Below are positions 48,770-63,192 of a DNA stretch of 64,000 nt, piece after piece. The notes beneath the pieces were generated by a model. The model worked only from the letters and a program-made list of their open reading frames with translations. It ran no database searches and was not told where the DNA came from. The stretch's first letter is position 1; every line of letters begins with the position of its first letter. Source of the stretch: Sapria himalayana (lineage: Eukaryota; Streptophyta; Magnoliopsida; Malpighiales; Rafflesiaceae); assembly GCA_029783825.1 (NCBI GenBank), contig JAREIK010009642.1, forward strand, positions 1 through 64,000. The letters run 5' to 3'. Made by a program: the position numbers and the translations under genes.

Positions 48770-50382
48770 TGTCTATCTATCTATTTATCTATTAATCTAT
48801 CTATATATCTATCTATCTTTCGACTTGTCTATCTATCTGCCTAACTATTTGTCTATTTATCTTTCTATCTATCTATTTATCTATATATCTGTCTATCTGT
48901 CTATCTTTTTATCTATCTTTCTACCTACCTATCTATCTTTATATAGGTCTATCTAACTCTCTATCTATCTATCTATCTATCTATCTATATGTTTATCTAT
49001 GTATTTATTTGTCTAATAATCTTTCTATCTATTTGTTTATCTATCTATTTATCTTTTTGTCTATCTATCTGTTTATCAATTTAACTAACTTTCTATATAT
49101 ATTTCTAGCTATCCATATATTTATTAATCTATCTATCAATTTGTCTCTCAATCTATCTATCTGTTTATTTGTCTGCTTGTATATATATCTATTTGAATTT
49201 CTATCTATCTATCTATATTTTTATTTATCTATCTATCAGTCTATATATCTTTCTATCTATCATTCTATTTATCTATCTATCTTTTTGTTTACCTACTTAT
49301 CTATACATCTATCTATCTATCTATCTATCTATATGTATGTCTATATGTCTATATATCTGTCTGTCTATTTCTCTATCTATCTATCTATTTGTATGACAAC
49401 TATATGTCTATTTATCTATTTATTTATTTATTTATCTATATATCTATCTATTTATCTATATGACTATTTTTCTTTCTAGCTTTGTGTCTATCTATTTGTG
49501 TATATTTCTATATATATGTCTATCTATATCACTATCTATTAGTCTTTCTAATTTTTTCTCTATCTATTTATTTTTCTATCAATCATTCTATCCATATATC
49601 TATCTGTATATTTGTCTATCAAGCAATCAATCTTTCTATCTATCTATCTATCTACATATCTTTCTATCTTTCTAACTAACTAACTAACTAACTATATATC
49701 TATCTATGTGTCTACATATCTATCTATTTGTCAAATAATCTACATATCTTTTTGTCTATCTATATATCTTTCAATTTATTTATCTCTCTATCTATTTATC
49801 TGCCTATCTATCTATTTATCTATCTATTTCTCTCTCTATCCATTATCTATTATTCTATCTATCAAACTGTCTATCATTATGTATTTTTATATATCAATAA
49901 TTATGTCTATCAATCTGTCTATTAAACAATCTATTTATTTGTCTATATCAATAAATCTATCTATCTGTCTATCAATCTATCTATCAATCAGTCTATCAAA
50001 CTATCTATCTATATGTCTTTTTGTCTTTCTATAGTCAATTTATCTGTCTTTTTATTTGTTTATTTTTTTTAATATCTATTTAACTTTTTTTCTATCTATT
50101 TATCTGGTAGTTTGTCTATGTGTCTTCTTGCCTGACTATCTTCTTGCATGGCTGCCTTCCTATCTATCTTTCTATGTGGATATCTGTTTGTCTATTTTCC
50201 TGTATATCTATTTATTTGTCTTTCTATCTTTCTATCTATCTTTTTGTCTATATATATCTATATCTATTTATCACTCTATCTCTCTATCTATCTATATATT
50301 TACTTGTCTATCTATCTATCTATAAACTAATCTAACTAACTACCTATATATCTATCTATCTATCTATCGATTTGTCTATCTT

Positions 50383-50640
50383 TATATTTATGTCTACCTA
50401 TCTTCTATCTATCTATCTGTCGATTTATATATCTATCTATATGTCTATCTATATTTTATTTATATATTTATATATCTGTATATCTAGCTATCTATCTATC
50501 TATTTGTCTATCTTTATATCTATGTCTACCTATCTTCTATCTATCTATCTGTCGATTTATATATCTATCTATATGTCTATTTATATTTTATTTATATATT
50601 TATATATCTGTATATCTATCTATCTATCCACTTGTCTATC
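50383..50640. repeat. 132-bp tandem duplication in the array
   Basis: TATGTCTACCTATCTTCTAT, then CTGTCGATTTATATATC, then TATTTTATTTATATATTTA and ATATCTGTATATCT occur in the same order starting at about 50390 and at about 50522. The offset is 132 bp, with few mismatches (for example TATCTATATTTT versus TATTTATATTTT). Confidence 0.85.
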
Positions 50641-50684
50641 AATCTGTCAATTAATCTGTCTAACTTCTTATCTATTTATCTTTC

Positions 50685-53010
50685 TATATAACTATCTTTC
50701 TATCTTTCTTTCTACCTATTAATCTGTCTGTCTATCTATCTATCTATATGTATATCTATCTATATATCTATCTGTCTATCTATCTATTTATCTATCTATC
50801 TATCTGTTTATCTATCTATCTATCTATTTGTCTATCTAATTATCTATCTATCTATTTGTTTAATAATCTATTTATCTATCTGTTTATTTATTTGTCTATC
50901 TATATGTTTATCTCTCTATATATCTATCAATTAATCTATCTATCTATATATTTGTCTATCAATCTATCAATCTATTTATCTATCTACCTATCTATGTATT
51001 TGTCTATCTATTTATCTATCTATTTATCTATCTATCTATCTACATATCTATCTGTGTATTGATCTATTTGTATATCTATCTATCATTCTATATGTCTATC
51101 TGGCTCTTGTGTAATTGTCTTTATGTCTATCTATCTATGTGTCTATCTATCTATCTATATATCTGTCTGTCTATCGATCTATCTATCTATATATTTATAT
51201 ATCTTTCAATCTATTTGTCTATCTGTCTATTTTCTATTTGTCTATATATCATCTATCTATCTTTTTAATTATCTCTCTGTCTATATGTCTATCTATCAAT
51301 AAGTTATTTATTTATTTGTCTATATAACTATTTGTTTAACTGTCTATTAATCTATCTATCTATTTTTTCTCTAAATGATTATATGTCTATCTATTAATAT
51401 TTGTAAGTGTCTAAGTGCTTCCCTTTCTATCTATCTAACTATCTATATTTCAATCTATCTATCTATATAACTGTTAGTCTATTGATAAATCCATCTATAT
51501 GTCTATCTATATATATATATCTATGTAGCAATCTATTATCTCTCTATCTGTGTGTATATCTATCTGTCTATCTATCTATTTACTTGTCTATCTATTTATC
51601 TATCTATCTATCTAGTTGTCTATCTATCTATCTATTTATCTATCTATCTATCTGTTTGTCTATCTATCTATCTATCAACAAATCTAATATCTATCTATAT
51701 ATTATCTATTTGTCTATCTATCTATCTATCTATCTGTCTATCTATCTATCTATCTATCTATATGTCTATCTATATTTTTGTCTATTTATCTATCTATCTG
51801 TCTATATATCTCTCTAATTGTCTATTTATTGGTCTATCAATCTATCTAACTATCTATCTATTTATCTCTCTATATAACTATCTTTCTATCTTTCTTTCTG
51901 CTTATTAATCTATCTATTTATCTATTTATCTATATATCTATCTATTTATCTATCTGTCTATTTATCTATTTCTCTATCAATCTATCTATCTATATGTCTA
52001 TATATCTATATATTTATCTATCTGTCTAATAATCTATCTATCTATCTATCTATATTACTGTCTATCTATATGTTTATCTATCTATCTATCTATCTTTCTG
52101 TCTATCTATCAATCTATCTATTTATTTATCTTTCTGCTTATCTAAGTATTTGTGTATCTACTTATCAATATACTTATCTATCTGTCTATAAATCTATTTG
52201 TATATCCATCTATCATTCTATATGGCTATATTGCTCTATGTGTAATTGTCTTTATGTCTATCTATCTATGTGTCTATCTATCTATCTATCCGTCTGTCTG
52301 TCTATTTATCTATCTATCTTTATTTTTGTATATCTTTTTATCTATTTGTCCATCTGTGTATTTTTTATTTGTCTATAAATCTATCTTTCTATGTATCTTT
52401 ATAACTATCTATCTGACTATTTTTCTATCATTTTATCAGCTATTTATATATCTGTCTATATATCTATTTGTTTATATGTCTATCTCTCTAATTATTTTTT
52501 TGTCTAAATGATTATATATCTAACTATCAATAATTAAAAGTTTATAAGTGTTATTCATTCATTATGTCTAACTATCTATCTTTGAAATTTCAATCTATCT
52601 ATCAATATAATTGTCTGGCTATCTTTCTAATTATTAGTCTATCAATAAATTGGTCTATTTATCTATCTATCTATATATCTATTTAGCTATCTATTTATCT
52701 ATCTATGTATATGTCTGTCTATTATCTATCTATCAATATGTTTATTTATCTATATATCTATTTGTCAATTTATATATCTATCTTTGTAATTATTTATCTA
52801 TTTTTCTATCTATCTTTATATCTATCTGTTAATCTATGATTCTATCTATCTGATTATCTATCTATCTATCAAACTAGCTAACAATCAATTAGTTTATATA
52901 TCTACCTATTTATTTGTCTAACTATCTAACTAAATATCTATTTTTATGTCTATATGTCTAATGTCGATATATCTCTCTAACTTTCTAATTATCATACTTT
53001 TTATCAGTCT
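50685..53010. repeat. Higher-order repeat, period about 1.13-1.19 kb
   Basis: TATATAACTATCTTTCTATC followed by TTTCTTTCT appears near 50685 and 51871. GTAATTGTCTTTATGTCTAT followed by CTATCTATGTGTCTATC appears at 51111 and 52242. A TTGTAAGTGTC/TTTATAAGTGTT segment with ATTTCAATCTATC follows at about 51400 and 52540. Two diverged units of a larger repeat fit these offsets. Confidence 0.65.
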
Positions 53011-53369
53011 ATCCATTTATCTTAATTGTACGTATGTCTATCTATCTATCAATTTATCTGTCTCTCTATATAACTATCTATCTATCTATTTGTTTATTTA
53101 TCTATCTAGTTGTTTATTTATCTATCTATCTATCTAACTGTCTATCTTTTTGCCTATACATCTATCTATCTATCTTCAAATATGCTTATCTATCTATCAA
53201 TCTCTCTCTCTCTCTCTCTCTCTCTATCTTACTATATGTCTATCTTTCAATATGTCTATATGTCAATCTTATTATCCATGTATCTTTCTTTCTATCATAA
53301 TATTTTTCTATCTATCTTTCTATCTATCTATCTGTTTGCCTGTCTATCTATCTATTTATCTTTATATCT

Positions 53370-53402
<33 letters not shown>

Positions 53403-53816
53403 ATGTTTATCTATCTACCTATTTATCTATCTATCTGTTTATCTTTCTATTTGTCTATATATCTATCAATTTTTTATTCTTATATGTGTGTATCTATCTT
53501 TCTATCTATCTAGCTATCTTTCTATCTACTAATCTATATTTTGCCTATCTATCTATCTATCTGTCTGTCTAACTATATAACTATAAATCTAACATTCTAT
53601 CGGTCTATATATCTATCTTTTTATCTTTCAATCTATCTATTTTTTATTTGTATATCTGACTATCTTTCTATTTGCCTATTTGTCTATCTACCTATATGTC
53701 TAATTGACTATCTATCTGCTTGTCACACTTTGTATCTATCTATCTTTCTATTGCCCGCATGTCTATTTATATATTTATCTATCAATCAATCTATCTATCT
53801 ATCTGTATGTCTATCA

Positions 53817-53821
<5 letters not shown>

Positions 53822-53868
<47 letters not shown>
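53822..53868. repeat. (AT)n(GT)n composite microsatellite
   Basis: Pure AT run followed directly by a pure GT run. The same AT-then-GT arrangement recurs at about 56828-56863 and 62649-62684. Shorter GT runs without the preceding AT run lie at 60563-60581 and 61595-61613. Confidence 0.93.
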
Positions 53869-56659
53869 CTATCTATCAGTCTTAATAACTGTCTATTTAT
53901 CGATTTGTCTATTTGTATATGTTTCTATATATCTTTATGTCTACTTGTTTGTCTTTCTATATATTTATTTGTTATTTGTGTATCTTTCTATTTCTTATTT
54001 GTCAATCTTTGTATTTGTTTATTTGTTTATCTATCTATCTATTTATGTATTTATCGGTCTGCCAATCTACCTTTCTATCTATATATCTATTAATGTATTA
54101 GACTATCAATCAATCAATCAATCTGCCTATAAGGCTATCTATGTGTATATCTTTTTTTCTTTCTATCTAACTATCTATCAATCTATCTGTATGTCTATCT
54201 TTCTATTTACCTATCTCTATCTATCTATCTCTATCTCTATCTTTTAGTATATAATTCTATTAGTCTAGTTGACTATCAATCAATCAATCAATCAATTAAT
54301 AAATCTTTCTATCTATCTTTCTATCTAACTGTCAATTTGTAAATCAATATATCTATTTATCTATCTAAATATCCAACTATCTATTAGTCTATCACTATAT
54401 AAGTCTATTATTTTATTAGTTTATCTGACTATTTATTTATCTATCAATTTTTCTATCTGTCTATATATCTATCTATCAAACAATCAATTAATATGCCTAT
54501 TTACCTATTTGACTATCTAAATATGAGTTTATGTGTCGATCTATCTATTTTTTTATCTATCTATTTATCTACCTATCTATCCATCTTTATATCTATCTAT
54601 CTTTCTATTTATCTATACATCTATTTATCTATCTATCTGTGTAACTGTCTATCTATCTATCTGAAAATTTGTCTATATGTCTATATTTCTATCTCGCTAT
54701 ATTCCTTTTAGTTTATCAATCTATAAGTCTATATGTTTATCTATCTATCTATCTAATTGTTTATGTCTATTTGTCTCTATGTCTATCTGGATATCTGTAT
54801 ATCTATCTATCTTTATATATATATATATATATCAATTTGTCTATCTATTTATTTATTTATCTATCTATCAAAATATCAATCTGTATATCTATCTATCAGT
54901 CTATCTATCTATATTTCTATCAATCTATCGATCAATCTATTTGTCTAAATGTCTATATGTCTATCTATAAAGAAATGTAACTATCTAACTATCTATCTTT
55001 CTACCTATCTATCCGTCTAACTGTTTAACTATTTTTGTCTATCAGTCTATTAGTCAATTTGTCTATCTATCTATATATATACATATCATATCAATCTATC
55101 AATATGTATATCTATTTATTTTTTGTCTATCTATCAATTTGTTTATCTATCTATCTAGCTAGCTATCTATCTTTCTATATATATGTCTATCTATCTTTCT
55201 ATCTATCTAATGGTCGATCGATCGATCAATCAATCAATCTATCTTACTATCTATCTATATATTCATCTATATGTGTATCTATCTATTTGTTTTTCAGTCT
55301 ATCTATCAATATGTATATCTATCTATCTATTTGTCTAAGAATCTATATGTCTATGTCTTTATCTATATATTTGTCTGTCTAAAAATCTTTATATCAATAT
55401 ATTTGTCCATATGACTAACTTTATATTTGTCTATTTATTTATCTGTCTATGTATTTACCTTTCTATCTATCTATGTATCTTTTCGACTATCTATCAATAT
55501 GCCAATCTTTCAATCTATCTATCTAATTATTTTTCTGTCCAATTCACTAACTAACTAACGATCAATCTGTTTATTTGTCTATCTGTCTAATTATTTTACT
55601 ATCTTTCTGTCAATTAGTTTATAAGTCTATTTATCTTCTGTCTTTCTTACTACATGTCTATGTGTATGTCTATCTAACTATTTATTTTTCTATATATCTA
55701 TTTTTTTATTAGCCTATTTATCTATTTATCTATTTGTCAATCTATCTATCAGAATATCTGTCTATCTATCTATCTATCTGTATATCTGTCTATATTTATA
55801 TCTATTTATGTGTCATTTTGTCTATCTCTCCATCTATCAATTTATCATTCTATCTATATGTTTGTATGATTATCTATCTATCTATCTATATAATTGTCTA
55901 ATAGTCTACTTGTCTTTCTATATATTTATATATTTGGCTATCTACTAAACTATCTAACCGTATATTAGTCTATTAATATAATTGTCTATCTGCCAATCTG
56001 TGTGTCTATTTATGTCTCTATATTTCTATGTATCTATAAATTAATCTTTCTATTTATCTATCTGTCTATTTATCAATCTTATTTTTTTATCTAATTATCT
56101 ATTTGTGTATTTAATCTATTGTATATCTGTCTATTTTCTATTATCTATGTTTATATGTATTTATCTATCTAAAAGTCCATCTATGTGTCTGTCTAGTTAT
56201 GTATCTATCTATCTGTCTATCAATGTATCTATCAAACTATCTATTATCTACCTATCTATCTATTTCTATATCTATCAATCTATTTATATATCTATATGTA
56301 TATCTATCTATCTATCTATCTTTCTATGTATATATCTATCTATCTATATTTTTATCTATCAACATGTATATCTATCTATTAATCTACAATCTATTTATCT
56401 ATATATTTGCATATCTAACTATCTAAATATTTAACTATCTATCTATTTATCGATCTATTTGTGTATATATATCTATATATGTATATATCTATATATCTAT
56501 ATATCGATGTATATATCTACCTATCTTCTAATCTGGCTATTTGTCTATCTATCTATATATTTGTCTATATCACTATCTTTAAATTAATCTATTCGGCTAT
56601 CTAATTGTCTATCTGTCTATGTGTCTATATGTATATCTATTTGTCTATATGTCTATCTA

Positions 56660-56825
56660 CATATATATATATATATAGTGTATCTATCTATCTATATATC
56701 TATCTATTTATATATTTATCTGTGTCAATCTATCTATCTATATAACTATCTATCTTTCAATCAATCTATCTGTCAAACTATCTATCTTATTTGTATTTTA
56801 CTCTATCAGGTCTATAAGTCAATTA

Positions 56826-56865
<40 letters not shown>

Positions 56866-57035
56866 CTATCTATCTATATATCTATCTATTTATATATTTA
56901 TCTATGTGTCAATCTATCTATCTATATAACTATCTATCTTTCAATCAACCTATCTGTTTAACTATCTATCTTTTTTGTATTTTACTCTATCCATCTATAA
57001 GTCAATTAATATATATATATATATATATATATCTT
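56660..57035. repeat. 184-bp tandem duplication in the array
   Basis: TGTCAATCTATCTATCTATA then ACTATCTATCTTTCAATCAA and TTGTATTTTACTCTATC occur at 56723 onward and 56907 onward, each ending in TAAGTCAATTAATATATA. The (AT)n(GT)n tract sits between the copies. A third, more diverged copy of the same segment follows the AT/GT tract near 62690-62800. Confidence 0.85.
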
Positions 57036-59463
57036 CTATCTATCAGTCTAATTGTCAATTTGTATATCGATATATATATTTATCTATCTAACTATCCAAA
57101 TATCTATTAGTGTATCAGTCTATCACTTTATAAGCCAATATATCTATTTATTTATTTATCTATCATTCTATTTTTCTACATGTGTATATATCAATCTTTC
57201 TTTCTTTCTTTCTATCTATTTATTTTCCTATCACTCTATATGTTTATCTGTTTATATAACTATTTGTCCATCAGTCTATCTAACTATTTGTCTATCTTTC
57301 TATATGTATTTCTATATTTCTTTTTATATGTCTATTTGTCTATCTATCTATCTATATATCTCATTATATTTCTAAATGTCTAACTATTTATCTATCTCTC
57401 TATCTATCTATTTCTATAACTATCTAACTAGCCATTTTCTATCTATCTATTTGTCTATATATCCATCTGATTATGTATATATATGTTTATGTGTCTATAT
57501 ATATATATATATTTCTATCTATCTTTCTATATCTATATATCTATCTACCTATCTATCTATTTATTAATCTATCTACCTATCTATCTATTTATTAATCTAT
57601 CTACCTACCTAGCTATCTATCTATCTATCTATTGGTCTATATGGCTATGTCTCTATATCTATATCTACCTTTTAGTTTATTTGTATTAAGTCTATGTATT
57701 TATCTATCAATATATCTAATTGTCTATCAATTTGTCTTTATATCTATCTATCTATTGTCAATCTATCAGAATATCTATCTGTCTGTCTATCTGTCTATCT
57801 TTCTATCTATTATCTATCTATTAGTTTATCTATCTATATGTCTATCTATCTAACTATCTATTTCTCCATAGGTCTATATGTCAATCAATCAATCTATATA
57901 ACTATTTATTTGTCTATCTGTCAAACTATTTAACTATTTTTTTATAAATATTTCTATCAATAAATTAGTGTGTATATATATATATATATCCATCTATAAA
58001 TATGTCTATTTATATATTTCTATGTCTGTCTATCTATTTATCTATCTATCAATCTATATATATATATATATGTCTATCTATCTATATGTCTGTGCATTTA
58101 TTTATCTATCTATCTGTATGTCATGACTAATTATCTATTTATCTATCTATATGTCTATCTATTTATAAATATTTTTGTCTATCTATCATCCTATTTATTT
58201 ATCTATGCATCTATCTTTTTATTAGTCTTTTAGAATATAAGTCTATATATTTATCTATCTATCTGTCTATTTATCTATCTATATATTTGTCTAACTATAT
58301 ATATGACTATCTCTTTATCTGGATATCTATCTATTTGTCTATCTTTCTATCTATATATATTTATTTGTTTAACTTTCTATTTGTCTATTTATCTAACTAT
58401 CTATGTATCTAATTTTTTATATATCAATCTAGCTATATATTTATCTTTCTATCTATCTAATTCACTAACTAATTAAAAATCTATTTGTCATATGTCAATC
58501 TGTCAATTTTTCTATCAGTTTAATTATTTAACTTTTTGTTTGTCTAATAGTCTATCTATCTATCCGTCTGTCTATCTATCTTTCTTTCTATATGTCTATA
58601 TGTATGTCTATCTACCTATTTATTCATCTATGTAACTATCTAACTATTTATTTATGTGTCTATATGTCTATCTTATAATCTATCAATCTACCTATATGTC
58701 TACTCTCAATCTATCCATCTGTATATCTATCTATCTTTCCATCTTTCTATTTATCTATCTATCTATTTGTCTATCTATCTTTCTATCTATCAATTTATTA
58801 ATCTATCTATATGTCTATGTCTATTAGTATATCTATATAATAGTGTCACTATCTAACTGTCTATCTATCAATTTATCTATACGTCTATTTATCAAATTAT
58901 ATAATTGCCTTTTAGTCTATCTTTCTAATTGTCTATCTATTTATCTATTTATGGCAATATGTTTAAATGTTTCTATCTATATATCTGTATATTGGTCAAT
59001 CTATCTATCTATCTTATGTTTATTTTTCTGTCTATCTAATAATTAGTGTATCTACCTTTCTATTTATATGTCTATTTGTCTATCTCTCTATGTTTCAATG
59101 TGTTTACCGATCTATCTATCTATATGTATATCTATCTATCATTCTATCTATCTATCTATCTATCTATATATATATATATAGATCTATCTCTCTTCTTATC
59201 TATCTATCTGTCTATTTATATATCTTTATATCTATAAATCTATAAATCTATAAATCTATCTATCTATCAGTCAATCAATCAATCAATCAATCATTCTTTC
59301 TAATTTTCTATCTATCTATATTTATGTCTATCTATCTATGTGTCTATCTATCTATGTATCTATGATTTGTTTATCTATCTATCCCCATATCTATCTATCT
59401 ATCTATTTACTTTTAATTAAATACTTAGCTATCTATCTATTTATCTATCTATTTATGTAATTA

Positions 59464-59498
<35 letters not shown>

Positions 59499-59649
59499 AT
59501 ATATCTACTTATATTCTAATCTGGTTATCTTTATCTATCTATATGTCTATTTGACTATCTATGTATCAATCAATCTCTCTATCTATCTATCTAACTATTT
59601 AACTATCTCTCTATCTATATTTTAATCTATCTACATATCTATCTATTGG

Positions 59650-59682
<33 letters not shown>

Positions 59683-60288
59683 TTATCTATCTTTATATCT
59701 CGCCATCTATCAATTCGCATGTCTGTATATCTATCTATCTATTTATCTATCTATATATCTATCTATTTATCTATCTATTTAGCTATCTAACTTTTGATTT
59801 GTAAATCTATCTATCTATATTTCTTTTTATCTATGTATATGCTTATTTGTTTATTTGTATATCAACCTATTAGTATATCTAGGTATTTATCAATCTGTCT
59901 ATCTATCTGTCTGTCTATCTATATATATGTCTATCTATGTATCTTTTTATCTATCTATCTTTTTATATGTTTACCTATCTTTCTATATGTCTATTTGTAT
60001 ATCTATCTAGCTATCAATCTAAGTGCATATCCATCCATATGTGTATCTGTCTATTTGTCTATCTACATATCTATCTATATATATATATATATCTATCTAT
60101 CTATCTATCTATCTATGTGTCTATCTAGTTATTTGACAATCTGTCTATTTATCTATCTTTTTATCTATCCATCTATCTATTTATCTTTTTATTTGTCGAT
60201 CTATCTATTTATCAATCTATAGAGCTTTATATCTATCAATATGTCTATCTATCTTTTTGTCTATCTCTCTATCTTTTTACCTATCTAT

Positions 60289-62352
60289 TTTCCAAGCCAT
60301 ATTTCTGCCTATCTTTATATCTATCTATCCTATAATTTATCTATATATATATTATCTATCTACATATTTATTTAACTATCTATCTATCTATCTGTCTATT
60401 TATCTATCTTTTTATCAATCAATCTGTCTGTCTATCTATCTATCTATCTGTCTGCCTATCTATCTATCTATCTGTGTATTTATCTATCTATCTATTTATA
60501 TATCTACCTATCTATATATCTAGCTATCTATCTATCTATTTGTCTATTTATCTATTATCTATGTGTGTGTGTGTGTGTGTATAAATATATATATGAATAT
60601 TTGTCTATATGTCTCTTTATCTAAATATCTAATTATCTATTCATCTATTATTCTATAAGTATATTTCTCTATATGTGAATCTATTTATCATTATATGTAT
60701 CTTTATGTCTATGTTTCCATATATCTAATATCTCTCTATCTCTCTATATATCTATATATTTTTATATATGTCTATGTGTCTAGATGCCTATCTATCTATA
60801 TATCTATCTGTCTAACTAACTAACTATCTATCTCTATAAATGTCTATTAGTCTATTAGTCTATCTTTTTTTTCTAGCTATCAATCTTGTTTTCTATCTGT
60901 CTGTTTGTATGTTTGTCTATCTACCTATCTATCTAACAATATATCTATCTATTCATTAAACTATCTATCTATATATCTATCTATCCATATATCTATTATT
61001 TATCTTTCTATATAACTTTTTGTCTATCTATCTCTATATCTATTTTTCTATCTATCTATCTATCTATCTAATCTATTTGTTTATCTATTAATCAATAAAA
61101 CTATCTAGCTATCTATATATCTCTCTATATATCTTTTTTTCTATCTCTCTATCTATCTTTTTGTCTATCAATATATTTATATGTCTATCTGTATATCTAT
61201 CTATTTAGTCTATTTGTCTAACTATCTATCTATCTATTTGTCTATCTATCTATATGTCTATCTATCTATCGACTATCTATTTATCAATATATTTATGTAT
61301 CTATCTTTTTCTCTATCTATTTTCCAAGCCATATTTCTGCCTATCTTTATATCTATCTATCCTATAATTTATCTATATATATATTATCTATCTACATATT
61401 TATTTAACTATCTATCTATCTATCTGTCTATTTATCTATCTTTTTATCAATCAATCTGTCTGTCTATCTATCTATCTATCTGTCTGCCTATCTATCTATC
61501 TATCTGTGTATTTATCTATCTATCTATTTATATATCTACCTATCTATATATCTAGCTATCTATCTATCTATTTGTCTATTTATCTATTATCTATGTGTGT
61601 GTGTGTGTGTGTATAAATATATATATGAATATTTGTCTATATGTCTCTTTATCTAAATATCTAATTATCTATTCATCTATTATTCTATAAGTATATTTCT
61701 CTATATGTGAATCTATTTATCATTATATGTATCTTTATGTCTATGTTTCCATATATCTAATATCTCTCTATCTCTCTATATATCTATATATTTTTATATA
61801 TGTCTATGTGTCTAGATGCCTATCTATCTATATATCTATCTGTCTAACTAACTAACTATCTATCTCTATAAATGTCTATTAGTCTATTAGTCTATCTTTT
61901 TTTTCTAGCTATCAATCTTGTTTTCTATCTGTCTGTTTGTATGTTTGTCTATCTACCTATCTATCTAACAATATATCTATCTATTCATTAAACTATCTAT
62001 CTATATATCTATCTATCCATATATCTATTATTTATCTTTCTATATAACTTTTTGTCTATCTATCTCTATATCTATTTTTCTATCTATCTATCTATCTATC
62101 TAATCTATTTGTTTATCTATTAATCAATAAAACTATCTAGCTATCTATATATCTCTCTGTATATCTTTTTTTCTATCTCTCTATCTATCTTTTTGTCTAT
62201 CAATATATTTATATGTCTATCTGTATATCTATCTATTTAGTCTATTTGTCTAACTATCTATCTATCTATTTGTCTATCTATCTATATGTCTATCTATCTA
62301 TCGACTATCTATTTATCAATATATTTATGTATCTATCTTTTTCTCTATCTAT
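60289..62352. repeat. 1,032-bp near-identical tandem duplication
   Basis: Copy 1 is 60289-61320 and copy 2 is 61321-62352. Both start TTTCCAAGCCATATTTCTGC and end CTATCTTTTTCTCTATCTAT. By eye I found one difference, A at 61127 versus G at 62159. The junction has microhomology (CTATCTAT). In a class of DNA that mutates quickly, this near-identity points to a very recent event or an assembly duplication. Confidence 0.93.
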
Positions 62353-62990
62353 TTGTCTATTTATCTAATTATTTATGTCTATCAATTTATCTATATATTT
62401 GTATATATATCTATATATTTATATATCTATATATCTATATATCTATATATCTATATATCGATGTATATATTTACCTATCTTCTAAATGGCTATTTGTCTA
62501 TCTACCTATCAATATATCAATCTGACTATGTATCTATTAATCTATTTAAATAACTAACTAACTTTCTATCTATGTGTCTATCTATCTATATGTCAATCGA
62601 TCTATCTATCTATATGTCTATCTGTGTATCTATCTATCTATCTAGCTATATATATATATATATATATTATATGTGTGTGTGTGTTTGTTTATCTATCTAT
62701 TTATCTATCTGTATATTTGGTTGTATCAATCTATCTATCTATGTAATTATCTATCTTTTGATCTATCTATCTGTCTAACTATCTATCTTTTATTTTATAG
62801 TTTATTAGTCTATATGACAATACATCAATCAATCTGTCTATATATTTATCTATCTATTTATCTGTCTTTCTAACTATCTATTTGTGTATCCAAATATATG
62901 TTTATCTGTATAATTATATAAATACCTATTAGTCTATTAGTCTATTTGTTTATAAGTCAAATCTATCTATTTATTTAAGTATCTATCTTT

Positions 62991-63119
62991 GTATATTTGT
63001 CATGTATGAGTAATCTTTATATAATAGTCATGATCTACGATAGATAAGAGTCTGTACAATTTCATTTGTTTCTTCTAATAGATACACTAGAAGTTAATTG
63101 GTACATCTATCATCTCCCA
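62991..63119. other. Short non-repeat segment between opposite array orientations
   Basis: About 130 bp (TTTGTCATGTATGAGTAATC to TCATCTCCCAA) with ordinary composition, the first clear break in the TATC array. No gene. Confidence 0.7.
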
Positions 63120-63192
63120 ATGTCTTTCATTTATCTTTGTGTATATCTATATGTCTATCTTGATATACAGATATAGAGATAAATAAAGACAT
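63120..63192. repeat. Imperfect inverted repeat at the array orientation switch
   Basis: Left arm ATGTCTTTCATTTATCTTTG (63120 onward) then TGTATATCTATAT; right arm GATATACAGATATAGAGATA then AATAAAGACAT (63162-63192). The complement of the right arm is ATGTCTTTATTTATCTCTAT then ATCTGTATATC. The arms are about 31 bp with few mismatches around a loop of about 10 bases. To the left the array is TATC, to the right GATA. Confidence 0.85.

Larger units (their letters stand above)
45253..62990. repeat. 17.7-kb degenerate (TATC)n/(TGTC)n array
   Basis: Essentially uninterrupted tetranucleotide repeat. The base unit is TATC; TGTC is the commonest variant, with TTTC, TAAC, CATC and AATC also frequent. 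Read on the other strand this is GATA/GACA, the composition of the Bkm satellite. Runs of TATC in three codons give Tyr-Leu-Ser-Ile, with no stop, so every plus-strand frame is long and reads YLSIYLSI. The minus strand has a stop every 12 bases. Pure (AT)n and (AT)n(GT)n tracts are embedded at several points. Higher-order duplications are listed separately. No non-repeat island longer than about 50 bp was seen. Confidence 0.97.

Noticed and set aside
45253..62990. Dozens of overlapping plus-strand open frames up to 304 codons, Tyr/Leu/Ser/Ile repeats
   Set aside because: TATC read in triplets gives Tyr-Leu-Ser-Ile in every frame without a stop. Frame length follows from the repeat. No other coding signal is present.
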